Shown here: positions 26,844 to 34,899 of the stretch, in pieces
How the letters are laid out: the number at the start of each line of letters is the position of its first letter
Numbering within the stretch: the stretch's first letter is position 1
Assembly (NCBI RefSeq): GCF_001463905.1
Contig: NZ_BBWR01000017.1
Span: 62,001 to 126,000 of the forward strand
Source: Aureimonas frigidaquae
GTDB lineage: Bacteria > Pseudomonadota > Alphaproteobacteria > Rhizobiales > Rhizobiaceae
Length of the DNA stretch: 64,000 nt
Direction of reading: 5' to 3'
The notes under the pieces: generated by a model
What the model was told of the DNA's origin: nothing
The model's input: the letters and a program-made list of their open reading frames with translations, nothing else
Databases searched by the model: none
Translations under genes and position numbers: made by a program

Positions 26844-28061
26844 ATGAACATTAAGAGCCTTCTTCTTGGCTCCGCTGCGGCCCTCGTCGCAGTTTCCGGC
26901 GCACGTGCCGCCGACGCCGTCGTCATGGTTGAGCCGGAGCCGGTCGAATACGTTCGCGTTTGCGACGTGTACGGCACGGGCTACTACTACATCCCGGGCA
27001 CCGAAACCTGCATCAAGACCAGCGGTTACCTGCGTTTCCAGTACAACGTTGCTGGCTCGCCGGTCACGAACTCGGAAGGCGATGACTACCAGTCGCTTTC
27101 TTCGGTTCGCGCTCGTCTGAACTTCGACGTTCGTGAAGAGACCGAGCTCGGCACCCTGCGCGCCTTCATCCGCCTGCAGGCCCAGAACAGCGGCTCCGAC
27201 GGCGCTGCTGCCTTCGAAATGGACCAGGGCTACCTGCAGCTCGGCGGCTTCCTCGCCGGTTACCGCGACACGCTGTGGTCCTCGGACATCGGCGGCATCG
27301 AAGACGGTCTGCCGACCGACGACGATCTCCCGGTCGGTGACTTCAACACCAACCAGATCTCCTACACCTTCGCGACCGGCGGCTTCGCTGCCACGCTCGG
27401 CCTGGAAGACGACGGCACGGGCGACATCGCTCCCGACGTCCATGGCAAGCTGGCTTACACCGGCGCCTGGGGTGGCGTGTTCCTGTCGGCCGTCTATGAC
27501 GAGACCTTCAACGCTGAAGACCTCGGCCCTCTGACCGACTTCTTCCCGCTCATCCCGGGGCGTGACGTCGACGGCAGCAACGATGCCTTCGCCCTCAAGG
27601 CCGGCCTGACGCTGTCCGACCTCCTGGTTGCCGACTCGACCCTGAAGGTCGATGGTCACTGGGCGTCCGACCCGACGAGCTATGCCATCATCAGCGGCTT
27701 CACCACCGCCGGCGGCATCATCCCGAGCAACCCGGACCTCGACAACCCGACCCCGGGCTCCTTCCCGCTGGTCCTCGAGTGGTCGGTCGGTGCAGGTTAC
27801 TCGCAGAAGTTCGACCGCGTGACGGCTGGCGTGTCCGGCCGCTATGGCGAGACCTTCGACTACCTCTTCATCGACCCGACCGCTCCGGGAGGCGTCACGC
27901 TGAGCTCCGCTCAGTACTGGGCCGTCGTCGGCGATATCGGCTACGACCTGACCGCCAACATGAACGTGCTGGCCGAAGTGAAGTACCAGAACATCGACTT
28001 CGGCGGCGTTGCCGAAGACGACCAGACCTCTGGCTTCCTGCGCTTCCAGCGCAACTTCTAA
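26844..28061 (+). CDS. Outer membrane porin, Omp2/RopA family (porin 2)
   Basis: A 405-residue paralogue of porin 1. The first 25 residues (signal peptide plus ADA) are identical, and the start of the mature domain (EYVRVCDVYGTGYYYIPGTE) nearly so. The barrel diverges further on, with different loops such as the Pro-rich SNPDLDNPTPGSFPL. It ends LRFQRNF with the terminal Phe needed for outer-membrane insertion. Two related porins in tandem recall the omp2a/omp2b pair of Brucella, but here they face the same way. They could differ in pore properties or expression conditions. Confidence 0.95.
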   Translation: MNIKSLLLGSAAALVAVSGARAADAVVMVEPEPVEYVRVCDVYGTGYYYIPGTETCIKTSGYLRFQYNVAGSPVTNSEGDDYQSLSSVRARLNFDVREETELGTLRAFIRLQAQNSGSDGAAAFEMDQGYLQLGGFLAGYRDTLWSSDIGGIEDGLPTDDDLPVGDFNTNQISYTFATGGFAATLGLEDDGTGDIAPDVHGKLAYTGAWGGVFLSAVYDETFNAEDLGPLTDFFPLIPGRDVDGSNDAFALKAGLTLSDLLVADSTLKVDGHWASDPTSYAIISGFTTAGGIIPSNPDLDNPTPGSFPLVLEWSVGAGYSQKFDRVTAGVSGRYGETFDYLFIDPTAPGGVTLSSAQYWAVVGDIGYDLTANMNVLAEVKYQNIDFGGVAEDDQTSGFLRFQRNF

Positions 28062-28083
28062 TCGGATCATCCGATCGGAACGG

Positions 28084-28116
28084 AAAGGGCTCGGCATTGC
28101 CGGGCCCTTTTCTTTT
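28084..28116 (+). terminator. Intrinsic terminator of porin 2
   Basis: The 11-bp stem AAAGGGCTCGG / CCGGGCCCTTT (one wobble pair) with a 5-base loop, followed by a T-rich run (TTTTCTTTT overlapping the arm end). It lies 22 bases after the porin 2 stop. Confidence 0.9.
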
Positions 28117-28279
28117 GGCGGGACGCCAAAGGTCTCTGTCGCTTGGCGGCTGCGGCCGCGCCATCTGGCAAAGGTAATGAACCGCTGCCGCGCACGTGAC
28201 CGTGCCGCTACGAGGCGGCGGGACGCCGAGTGCGAGCATTGCCATCCGGCAGCGCCACTGTAGTTCAGGCCTTCACGAG

Positions 28280-28365
28280 TGCGTACCGTAAAGCCGATCT
28301 CCGCGGCGTTTGCGAATACGACCAAGCCTCCGGCCCCTGAGCTTCCGGCGCAGCATCCATTCTGA
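28280..28365 (+). pseudogene. Decayed fragment of a third porin 3' end
   Basis: 28301-28334 aligns without gaps to porin 2 bases 28001-28034 with 27 of 34 identical. After one deleted base, a further 15 of 18 match, and the copy ends in a TGA close to where the porin stop falls. The frame is shifted and the C-terminal Phe motif is degraded, so it is not functional. It appears to be the remnant of a tandem porin duplication. The 5' part of the gene is missing or unrecognisable. Confidence 0.6.
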
Positions 28366-28857
28366 CCATTTGACAGAAGTCGGGGAGCCTCGGCATCTCC
28401 AGCCGTCTTCTTTTCGTCAGGGTGCCGAAGCGTGCAGTCGCAAGTCTGCACGACCATCGGCGAAGGACTGAACGCCCGGATTTCCTTCGCATTCGGGGAA
28501 TGACCGCTGGCGATACGAAGCAGCGGACGCCAGGCGCGCACTCTGCGGGCCGAACCCGCCGCGGAGGCCTGACCGGCCTTGTAGCTTTCCGCTTAAGCGG
28601 AGCGGGCCGGCGTCCGGGTGTCGAGGTGAGACCCGAGCGTATCCCTTATATCTCCCGGAAGTCGGGGGCCGGCCTCGTCGCGCGTAAGATCTGCAGATGG
28701 TCTGCACGAAATGCCGGGTCTGGCAGAGGATGCTTCGCCGGTGCGATCGAATTGGCTGCCCGGTATGCCACCAACGCAGCCCAACTCGGTGCCCCGCTGT
28801 TTATCGGCACGCGCGTCGACGGAGTGCGCAACAATGTAAGGCCTCCGGCGGAGGGCC

Positions 28858-31071
28858 TCAGCCCTGGCGGCCGTTGCGCAGGTCGGACTCGATGGAGAAG
28901 CCGGCGCCGAGGCGCATCTTGTACACCTGGTAGTTCTCCATCACACGCTGCACATAGTTGCGCGTTTCGGTGAAGGGAATCATCTCGACCCAGTCGACGA
29001 CCTCGTCGACGGACTGGCCGCGCGGATCGCCGAAGCGCTGGATCCACTCGCGGGCGCGGCGCGGGCCGGCATTGTAGGCAGCGAAGGTCAGCACATAGGA
29101 GCCGTTGAAGGCGTCGATCTGCTGGCCGAGATAACGCGAACCCAGTTGCGCATTGTAGGACACGTCGTTCAGGAGCCGTGCTTCGGAATAGGCGACGCCT
29201 GTTTCCCGCGCCAGCGTCTTGGCCGTTGCCGGCATGAGCTGCAACAGGCCAAGCGCCCCCACCGGCGACTTGGCGCCGGGGTTGAAGGCGCTTTCCTGCC
29301 GGGCGATCGCATAGGCCAGCGCCTTGCCCGCCGCCGAAATGCGTGCGCTGTCCGGAATCACTCCGACGGGGAAGGCGAGGGCAGGGGCATCGATGCCGCG
29401 CGCATATGCGCGCTTGCCGACATCGAGCGACATGGCATGATCGCCCCTCTGCTCGGCCAGATTGGCCAGAAGCGCCAGTTCGCCCGGGTTGTCCAGCTCG
29501 TCCGCGAGGGAACGATAGAGCTGCGCCGCGCGCCAGTCGGAGCCGATCTGGTGCATGCGCACGAGCGCCCGCACCGCATCGCGATTCTGGAAGCGCTGCC
29601 GGTCAGCATTGCTCGGCCGCGGGTAGCTGATTTCGCCCGGTCGGGCGCCAAGCTTGGCCGCTGCGAGCTGTCCGTAATAGGTGGCGCCGAACCGCGCGGC
29701 CCTCTGGTAATACTGCCGGGCATTGCCGGGTCCGCCGGCTTCAGCCGCGCGGCCCATCCAGTAATAGGCGCGCGATTGGGTTAGGGGGCGCGTCGACACC
29801 TCCGCCACCTTCGCAAAATGCCGCGAAGCCGTCGCCGGATCTCCCAGGGCGCGCAGGGCGTACCATCCGGCATGGAAATCCGCCTCGACCCGCGCCACCG
29901 TGCCTTGAGCGGAATGGCGCGCCGCAAGCTGGTACGCCTCGCGCCGGTTGCCCTGCTCCAGAAGCATGCGGGAAATAATGCGCTGTTCGTTCCACCAGGC
30001 GTCCGGGTCCACCAGCTGCGCAGGGTCACGCGGGGCGCTCATCATGATCTTCGCGGCTTCGGTGACCCGGTTCTTCTTGCGCAGGTTCTCCGCCAGGGTG
30101 AACATGTAGCTCGGATCACTGTGCTGGCTCCGCGGAACGGCAGCCAGAAGCGCGTCGGCATTGGCATCGCCGCGGATGGAGGCCGCGCGGGCGCGGAACA
30201 GCGTTTCGGAATTGGCGAGCCCGGCAAAGCGCTGGGCATCGTTCACGCGGCCGGCATAGAGCAGCATGTCCATGCGGGCCTTGTGGTCGTCCTTGGTCAG
30301 GAGCGTGCCGAAGGTCGTCATGACCTGCTGCTCGGTGCCGCGGTCCATCTGCTCGGTGCGCCACAGCTGGGTGATCAACCCGCGTGCGCGGCCGGCCTGC
30401 CCGCTTTCGATCAGGGCCTTGGCCAGCGCCATCGTTCCCTGAGGCGTCTGCGGGGCACTGTTGCCGAAGGCCGCCAGTATGTCACGGGCCGGCCGGTTTT
30501 CCCGGTACAAGGCGCGCTCGGAATTCTCACGCAGGGTCTGCATGCCGGGCCAGCCGGCAAGCTCCTGCATGGCGGCGGCGATCTCGGTGGCCGGCACGGC
30601 CGGGCCGCCCTTCAGGGCGATCGCCCAGGTCAGGATCTTATGGTCCAGCGAATTGGGCGCCATGCTCGCGCGGATGGCGCGGGCGCGCGGAATATCGTTG
30701 TGGGTGGCGTCGAGCCCTTCCTTCAGGCTGCCATTGATGGCGCGCACGGCAGCCGGCCGGCTGGTGGCCGCGATGGACGAGGTGAAAGCCGCGGCTGCGG
30801 GCGCCGCCTCGGCCGGGGCGGGCCTCGCCGCCGCCGCGCCGGGGAAGTTCGGCGTCGGACGCGGGGTCGGCACCGAGCCGCCGAACCGCTCGGAATCGAT
30901 CGGCGCGCGCGCCTGTGCGGGCGACCGGGCGGGCGATGGCGCCGCGCCCGATCGCAGGGTCGGCATCGGTCCGGCTGCGGGCAGGACGGATTGCGCCCAC
31001 GCGCCGGTCACGAACACACCGGCCAAGGCAGTTTGCAGGGCGAAATGGCGGAATCGGGAATGCACGCTCAT
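28858..31071 (-). CDS. Soluble-type lytic murein transglycosylase (Slt family)
   Basis: A periplasmic enzyme cleaving the glycan strands of peptidoglycan, 737 residues. A signal peptide ends near GAWA/QSVLP and is followed by an Ala/Pro-rich linker. A long helical region with TPR-like repeats comes next (for example SRAYYWMGRAAEAGG). The C-terminal SLT domain has catalytic Glu593 in AIARQESAFN, then SPVGALGLLQLMPATA and FAAYNAGPRRAREW. The start at ATG 31071 fits the signal peptide; the frame upstream is open but unlikely to be translated. It is divergent from dapA, as in many Rhizobiales. Confidence 0.93.
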   Translation of the reverse strand: MSVHSRFRHFALQTALAGVFVTGAWAQSVLPAAGPMPTLRSGAAPSPARSPAQARAPIDSERFGGSVPTPRPTPNFPGAAAARPAPAEAAPAAAAFTSSIAATSRPAAVRAINGSLKEGLDATHNDIPRARAIRASMAPNSLDHKILTWAIALKGGPAVPATEIAAAMQELAGWPGMQTLRENSERALYRENRPARDILAAFGNSAPQTPQGTMALAKALIESGQAGRARGLITQLWRTEQMDRGTEQQVMTTFGTLLTKDDHKARMDMLLYAGRVNDAQRFAGLANSETLFRARAASIRGDANADALLAAVPRSQHSDPSYMFTLAENLRKKNRVTEAAKIMMSAPRDPAQLVDPDAWWNEQRIISRMLLEQGNRREAYQLAARHSAQGTVARVEADFHAGWYALRALGDPATASRHFAKVAEVSTRPLTQSRAYYWMGRAAEAGGPGNARQYYQRAARFGATYYGQLAAAKLGARPGEISYPRPSNADRQRFQNRDAVRALVRMHQIGSDWRAAQLYRSLADELDNPGELALLANLAEQRGDHAMSLDVGKRAYARGIDAPALAFPVGVIPDSARISAAGKALAYAIARQESAFNPGAKSPVGALGLLQLMPATAKTLARETGVAYSEARLLNDVSYNAQLGSRYLGQQIDAFNGSYVLTFAAYNAGPRRAREWIQRFGDPRGQSVDEVVDWVEMIPFTETRNYVQRVMENYQVYKMRLGAGFSIESDLRNGRQG

Positions 31072-31333
31072 CGGAACCTTTCGGGCCGAGCAGGGCACGC
31101 TATGCCGGGCGCTCGTCTTCAAAATTAAGCAGCGCAAAACTCTCATGCCAAGGTGAAGAGTCCGTAAATCTCAGCGTCACGGAACGATCACGACAGGTGG
31201 CGCTCCGCGTTACGCTTGTTTCAATCTTGCGGCTTTACTATGGTGCCACCGACTGCAACAGGCGGGCAAAGGCGCTGTGCGCTAAAGGCCCGTTGCCGGC
31301 TGGCGGTCTGCGTCATGCATTCGGCAGGAGAGA

Positions 31334-32224
31334 ATGATCAGCATGTTCAGAGGGTCGATGACGGCGCTAGTGACGCCGTTCCACGAGGATGGCAGCCTCG
31401 ACGAAGCGGGCTTCCGCGACTTGGTGGAATGGCAGATCGCCGAAGGAACCCATGGTCTGGTTCCCGTCGGCACGACCGGCGAAAGCCCGACGCTGACCCA
31501 TGCCGAGCACAAGCGCGTGGTGGAGATCTGCATCGAGGTGGCCGGAGGGCGGGTTCCGGTCATGGCCGGCGCCGGCTCCAACAACACGGTCGAAGCCATC
31601 GATCTGGCCCGCTCCGCGCAGGAGGCCGGCGCGGACGGCGTCCTGGTCGTGACGCCCTATTACAACCGGCCGAACCAGCGCGGCCTCTATGCCCATTATG
31701 CGCAGATCGCACAGGCGGTGACGCTGCCGATCTACATCTACAACATCCCGCCCCGGTCGGTGATCGACATGAGCGTGGACACGATGGCCCGGCTGGCGAA
31801 GGATTTCTCCAACATCGCCGGCGTCAAGGACGCGACGGCCAAGCTGGACCGTGTGTCGGAGCAGCGGCTGGCCTGCGGGCCGGACTTCGTCCAGCTTTCG
31901 GGAGAAGACGCGACCGCACTCGGCTTCAACGCGCATGGCGGGCGCGGCTGCATTTCTGTGACGGCCAATGTCGCGCCGCGCTTATGTGCAGAGTTCCAGG
32001 AAGCCAGCCTGTCGGGCGATCACGCCAAGGCCCTGGCGCTCCAGGACAAGCTGATGCCCTTGCACAAGGCGCTGTTCCTGGAGCCCAATCCCGGCGGCCC
32101 CAAATATGCGCTGTCGCGCCTGGGGCGCGCCCGCAATACGCTGCGGCTGCCGCTCGTATCCATCGAACGGGCGACCGAAGAGGCCATCGACGCGGCGCTC
32201 CGCCACGCCGGGCTCCTGAATTGA
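31334..32224 (+). CDS. dapA: 4-hydroxy-tetrahydrodipicolinate synthase
   Basis: First committed enzyme of diaminopimelate/lysine synthesis; condenses pyruvate with aspartate semialdehyde. The TIM-barrel signatures are all present: [10 protein letters not shown] (pyruvate-binding TT), [14 protein letters not shown] (catalytic Tyr), and [11 protein letters not shown] with the Schiff-base lysine (residue 165 from this start). It has 296 residues. The start is uncertain: AGGAG ends 3 bases before ATG 31334 and 12 before ATG 31343, and many homologues begin at the second ([13 protein letters not shown]). smpB follows after 90 bases. Confidence 0.96.
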   Translation: MISMFRGSMTALVTPFHEDGSLDEAGFRDLVEWQIAEGTHGLVPVGTTGESPTLTHAEHKRVVEICIEVAGGRVPVMAGAGSNNTVEAIDLARSAQEAGADGVLVVTPYYNRPNQRGLYAHYAQIAQAVTLPIYIYNIPPRSVIDMSVDTMARLAKDFSNIAGVKDATAKLDRVSEQRLACGPDFVQLSGEDATALGFNAHGGRGCISVTANVAPRLCAEFQEASLSGDHAKALALQDKLMPLHKALFLEPNPGGPKYALSRLGRARNTLRLPLVSIERATEEAIDAALRHAGLLN

Positions 32225-32271
32225 AACGATCGGCCCGACGCCCCATCTGCAGAGCATCGGAACGACTTTGA

Positions 32272-32295
32272 GGAAAGGGCCCGTCGGCCCTTTCC
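32272..32295. terminator. Perfect hairpin between dapA and smpB
   Basis: The 10-bp perfect stem GGAAAGGGCC / GGCCCTTTCC with a CGTC loop, 47 bases after the dapA stop. No T-tract follows on either strand, so it may be a weak or Rho-assisted terminator, an mRNA 3' stabiliser, or a processing site ahead of smpB. Confidence 0.4.
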
Positions 32296-32314
32296 GAGCA
32301 CGAAACGGACAAGC

Positions 32315-32788
32315 ATGGCCAAGGACTCCAAGGCGAACGTGGTGGCAGAGAATCGCAAGGCGCGGTTCCATTACGAGATCATCGACACGCTGGAGGCGGG
32401 CCTCGTCCTGACCGGAACCGAGGTGAAGTCGCTGCGCCAGGGCAAGGCGACCATCGCCGAATCCTACGCGACCGAAGAGGGCGGGGAGATCTGGCTGATC
32501 AACTCCTTCGTCCCCGAATATCTCCAGGCGAACCGCTTCAATCACGAGCCCAAGCGGCGGCGCAAGCTGCTGGTGCACAAGACGCAGCGCAACCGGCTGG
32601 CTGGGGCCGTCCAGCGCGATGGCATGACCCTCGTTCCCCTGAAGATCTATTTCAACGATCGCGGCATGGCCAAGCTGGAACTCGCCGTGGCGCGGGGCAA
32701 GAACGCGCCCGACAAGCGCGAGGCCATCAAGGAGCGGGACTGGAACCGTCAGAAGCAGCGCCTGATGAAGGATGCGAGCCGCGCCTGA
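32315..32788 (+). CDS. smpB: SsrA-binding protein SmpB
   Basis: Binds tmRNA and brings it to stalled ribosomes for trans-translation. It is 157 residues long. Conserved blocks: [39 protein letters not shown], and the basic C-terminal tail ([20 protein letters not shown]) that enters the decoding site. The tmRNA gene ssrA is not adjacent, and I found none in the window. Confidence 0.98.
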   Translation: MAKDSKANVVAENRKARFHYEIIDTLEAGLVLTGTEVKSLRQGKATIAESYATEEGGEIWLINSFVPEYLQANRFNHEPKRRRKLLVHKTQRNRLAGAVQRDGMTLVPLKIYFNDRGMAKLELAVARGKNAPDKREAIKERDWNRQKQRLMKDASRA

Positions 32789-32803
32789 CGGCTGCGTCGG
32801 CGC

Positions 32804-33478
32804 TCAGCGCGCCTGCGCAGAGTCCACGGCGGCGCGCGCGGCGCGGAAAACGTCGTGGAACATCTCTGGCGTCAAACGGCCCGTATTGGTGTTGTAGCGC
32901 GAGCAATGATAGCTGGCGATGATGCGATATCGCCCGGCATCCGCTGCCGCACCGTGCTTGAAGGGCGCATCGGCCATGCGCAGGCCAAGGGCCCGCAACG
33001 TGCTTTCATGTGCGATCCGCCCCAGCGTGACGATGACTGTCAGCGCCGGCAGGGAATCCAGGACCGGCGTCAGGAAGCGGCGGCAGGCATTGATTTCCGG
33101 CCCGGTCGGCTTGTTCTGGGGCGGCACGCAGCGCACTGCGTTGGCGATTGCAGCCTCCAGGAGCTCCAGGCTGTCGTCGGGCCGCGCTTCGAAGGTACCG
33201 CGCGCAAAGCCGAAGCTCTTCAAGGTGCTGTAGAGAAGGTCGCCGGCATAATCCCCTGTAAAAGGGCGGCCGGTGCGATTGGCACCGCGCAGGCCCGGAG
33301 CCAGTCCTGAAATCAGGAGCCGCACGCTCGCGGCGCCACCCACGGGCAGGAAGGGTGGGACCGGCGCATTGAACCAATCGGGCTCTTTCGCGCGCCATTC
33401 GTGGCGGAAAGCCGCCAGGCGCGGGCAGATCGGGCAGTCCGATGGAGGATAGGCCGCCGCCGGCAGGGTCGTGGCCAT
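32804..33478 (-). CDS. Uracil-DNA glycosylase, family 5 (UDGb) type
   Basis: A 224-residue base-excision enzyme. It has an N-terminal CPICPRL (possible Fe-S ligands with later Cys), the family-5 motif GLAPGLRGANRTGRPFTGDY, NAVRCVPPQNKPTGPEINAC, and the C-terminal SYHCSRYNTNTGRL with a conserved His. The GLAPG-RGANR form differs from the GEAPG-EED form of the family-4 gene at 10882-11808, so the two are complementary, not duplicates. It lies 8 bases downstream of the NYN-domain gene on the same strand and is probably cotranscribed with it. Confidence 0.9.
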   Translation of the reverse strand: MATTLPAAAYPPSDCPICPRLAAFRHEWRAKEPDWFNAPVPPFLPVGGAASVRLLISGLAPGLRGANRTGRPFTGDYAGDLLYSTLKSFGFARGTFEARPDDSLELLEAAIANAVRCVPPQNKPTGPEINACRRFLTPVLDSLPALTVIVTLGRIAHESTLRALGLRMADAPFKHGAAADAGRYRIIASYHCSRYNTNTGRLTPEMFHDVFRAARAAVDSAQAR

Positions 33479-33486
33479 GATGCGGC

Positions 33487-34086
33487 TCAGTCGGGCTCGT
33501 CTTCGCTATCGGCTTCCGCCTCGGCGCGGCGTGCCAGGCGTGCTTCCCGCTCGGCGGGATTGCGGCCGATTTCCGCGCGCAGGGAGTTCAGGTCGATGAA
33601 GTGGTCGGCGTGGCGGCGCAGGTCGTCCGACACCATGGGCGGGGTCGAGACGAGGGTCGAGACGACCGAAACCTTGCGGCCCTTGCGCTGGAGCGCAGCC
33701 ACGAGCGAGCGAAAATCGCCATCGCCGGAAAACAGAACGAAATGGTCCACCGTCTCGACCAGCTCCATGGCATTGAGCGCAAGCTCGATATCCATGTTGC
33801 CTTTGATCTTGCGCCGGCCGGACGCATCGGTGAACTCGCGCGCCGGCTTGGTGACGACCTTGTATCCGTTGTAGTCGAGCCAGTCGACGAGCGGGCGGAT
33901 GGAGGAGTATTCCTGGTCTTCGACAAGCGCCGTGTAATAATAGGCACGCAAGAGATAGCCACGCTTTTGGAACGCGGTCAGAAGCTTCTTGTAGTCAATG
34001 TCGAAACCAAGGTTTCGGGAGGTCGCGTAAAGGTTCGCGCCGTCTATGAACAGGGCAATCTTCTCGCGGGAATCGAAAACGTGCAT
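33487..34086 (-). CDS. NYN/LabA-like (DUF88) PIN-fold protein
   Basis: A 199-residue protein of the NYN family, predicted metal-dependent RNases related to PIN domains. The acidic site residues are visible in LFIDGANLYATSRNLGFDID, KGNMDIELALNAME and FVLFSGDGDF. The last 35 residues are charged (EAEADSEDEPD). The start at ATG 34086 gives MHVFDSREKIALFID with GAAGG upstream; the open frame extends further but lacks homology-like sequence. It is divergent from rpoZ and followed closely by the UDGb gene. Substrate is unknown. Confidence 0.88.
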   Translation of the reverse strand: MHVFDSREKIALFIDGANLYATSRNLGFDIDYKKLLTAFQKRGYLLRAYYYTALVEDQEYSSIRPLVDWLDYNGYKVVTKPAREFTDASGRRKIKGNMDIELALNAMELVETVDHFVLFSGDGDFRSLVAALQRKGRKVSVVSTLVSTPPMVSDDLRRHADHFIDLNSLRAEIGRNPAEREARLARRAEAEADSEDEPD

Positions 34087-34358
34087 AAGACCTTCGTCAT
34101 GAAAATTATTTTGTCGCAAATCGTCCGCCGGGGCGCGTAATCGCTGCTGCGTCCTGGAATTGCGGCGACGATAACCGTAATCGGGGCAAAAGCCAATGCG
34201 TTCGTTTGCCGGTCGGACAGGCACATTCCCGTATTCTTTGCAGGGCACCGGTGCAGTTGCATGATGCGCCTTGTCCGCCGAGCCCTTGTCATGCCGGGGG
34301 CAAGGCGTTAAAGGATGCGGCTTCAACCCATTCAATCTCTTTGACCGAGGAGACAGGC

Positions 34359-34760
34359 ATGGCCCGCGTCACCGTAGAAGATTGCGTCGATAAGGTCGAG
34401 AACCGCTTCGAACTCGTTCTCCTCGCCAGCCATCGTGCACGCCAGATTTCGCAGGGACAGCCCATCACGATCGATCGCGACAACGACAAGAACCCCGTCG
34501 TTGCCCTGCGCGAGATCGCCGATGAGACGCTGTCGCCCGACGATCTGAAGGAAGACCTGATCCACTCGCTGCAGAAGCATGTCGAGGTGGACGAGCCGGA
34601 GCCGGCTCCGAACGCCCAGCCTGCCCAGCCGCAGGCGGCGATCACCCAGGCGGGTCAGGACGACGAGCCGGAATCGATCACCTTCGACCGCATGTCCGAG
34701 GACGATCTCCTGGCCGGCATCGAGGGTCTGGTTCCGCCGGAAAAGAACGACGACTACTGA
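34359..34760 (+). CDS. rpoZ: RNA polymerase omega subunit
   Basis: Assists assembly of RNA polymerase and, together with beta prime, binds ppGpp in many Proteobacteria. The 133-residue product has [20 protein letters not shown] and [13 protein letters not shown], the omega core, with an acidic C-terminal extension typical of Alphaproteobacteria. The start ATG 34359 follows a GAGGAGA ribosome site. It lies 139 bases before rsh, so the ppGpp enzyme and a subunit of its target complex are neighbours. Confidence 0.97.
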   Translation: MARVTVEDCVDKVENRFELVLLASHRARQISQGQPITIDRDNDKNPVVALREIADETLSPDDLKEDLIHSLQKHVEVDEPEPAPNAQPAQPQAAITQAGQDDEPESITFDRMSEDDLLAGIEGLVPPEKNDDY

Positions 34761-34899
34761 TCGCCGGTCACCCGCCGCATCATGGCAGGCCAGGGGTCTT
34801 TCGGCCGGCGGGTAACAGGACCTATATGTTGGGAGGGCGTGTCGGAATCACCGGCACGCCTTCTTGCCTTTGTCGAACGACCGGATCCGAGCGCCTGCC

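Larger units (their letters stand above)
28062..28857. other. 796-base region without an intact gene
   Basis: Between porin 2 and the lytic transglycosylase gene. It begins with the porin 2 terminator and then contains a degenerate copy of a porin 3' end (28280-28365). The rest, about 28370-28838, shows several short open frames on both strands. None has a recognisable product, a good ribosome site or neighbour-like codon use. A GC-rich hairpin (28839-28858) overlaps the stop of the transglycosylase gene. I found no tRNA-like fold. The area looks like decaying duplicated sequence. Confidence 0.55.

Noticed and set aside
26703-28541. 612-codon open frame on the minus strand across porin 2
   Set aside because: It is antisense to a clear porin gene; open antisense frames are expected from the strong GC3 bias, and the product has no recognisable domain. 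It did, however, reveal the porin remnant, because a porin-antisense pattern repeats in it.
28370-28838. Possible tRNA or small RNA gene
   Set aside because: No cloverleaf, T-arm motif or terminator-bounded short transcript could be recognised.
28422-28973. 183-codon plus-strand frame in the gene-poor region
   Set aside because: Poor ribosome context, odd composition, and it runs antisense into the transglycosylase gene end.
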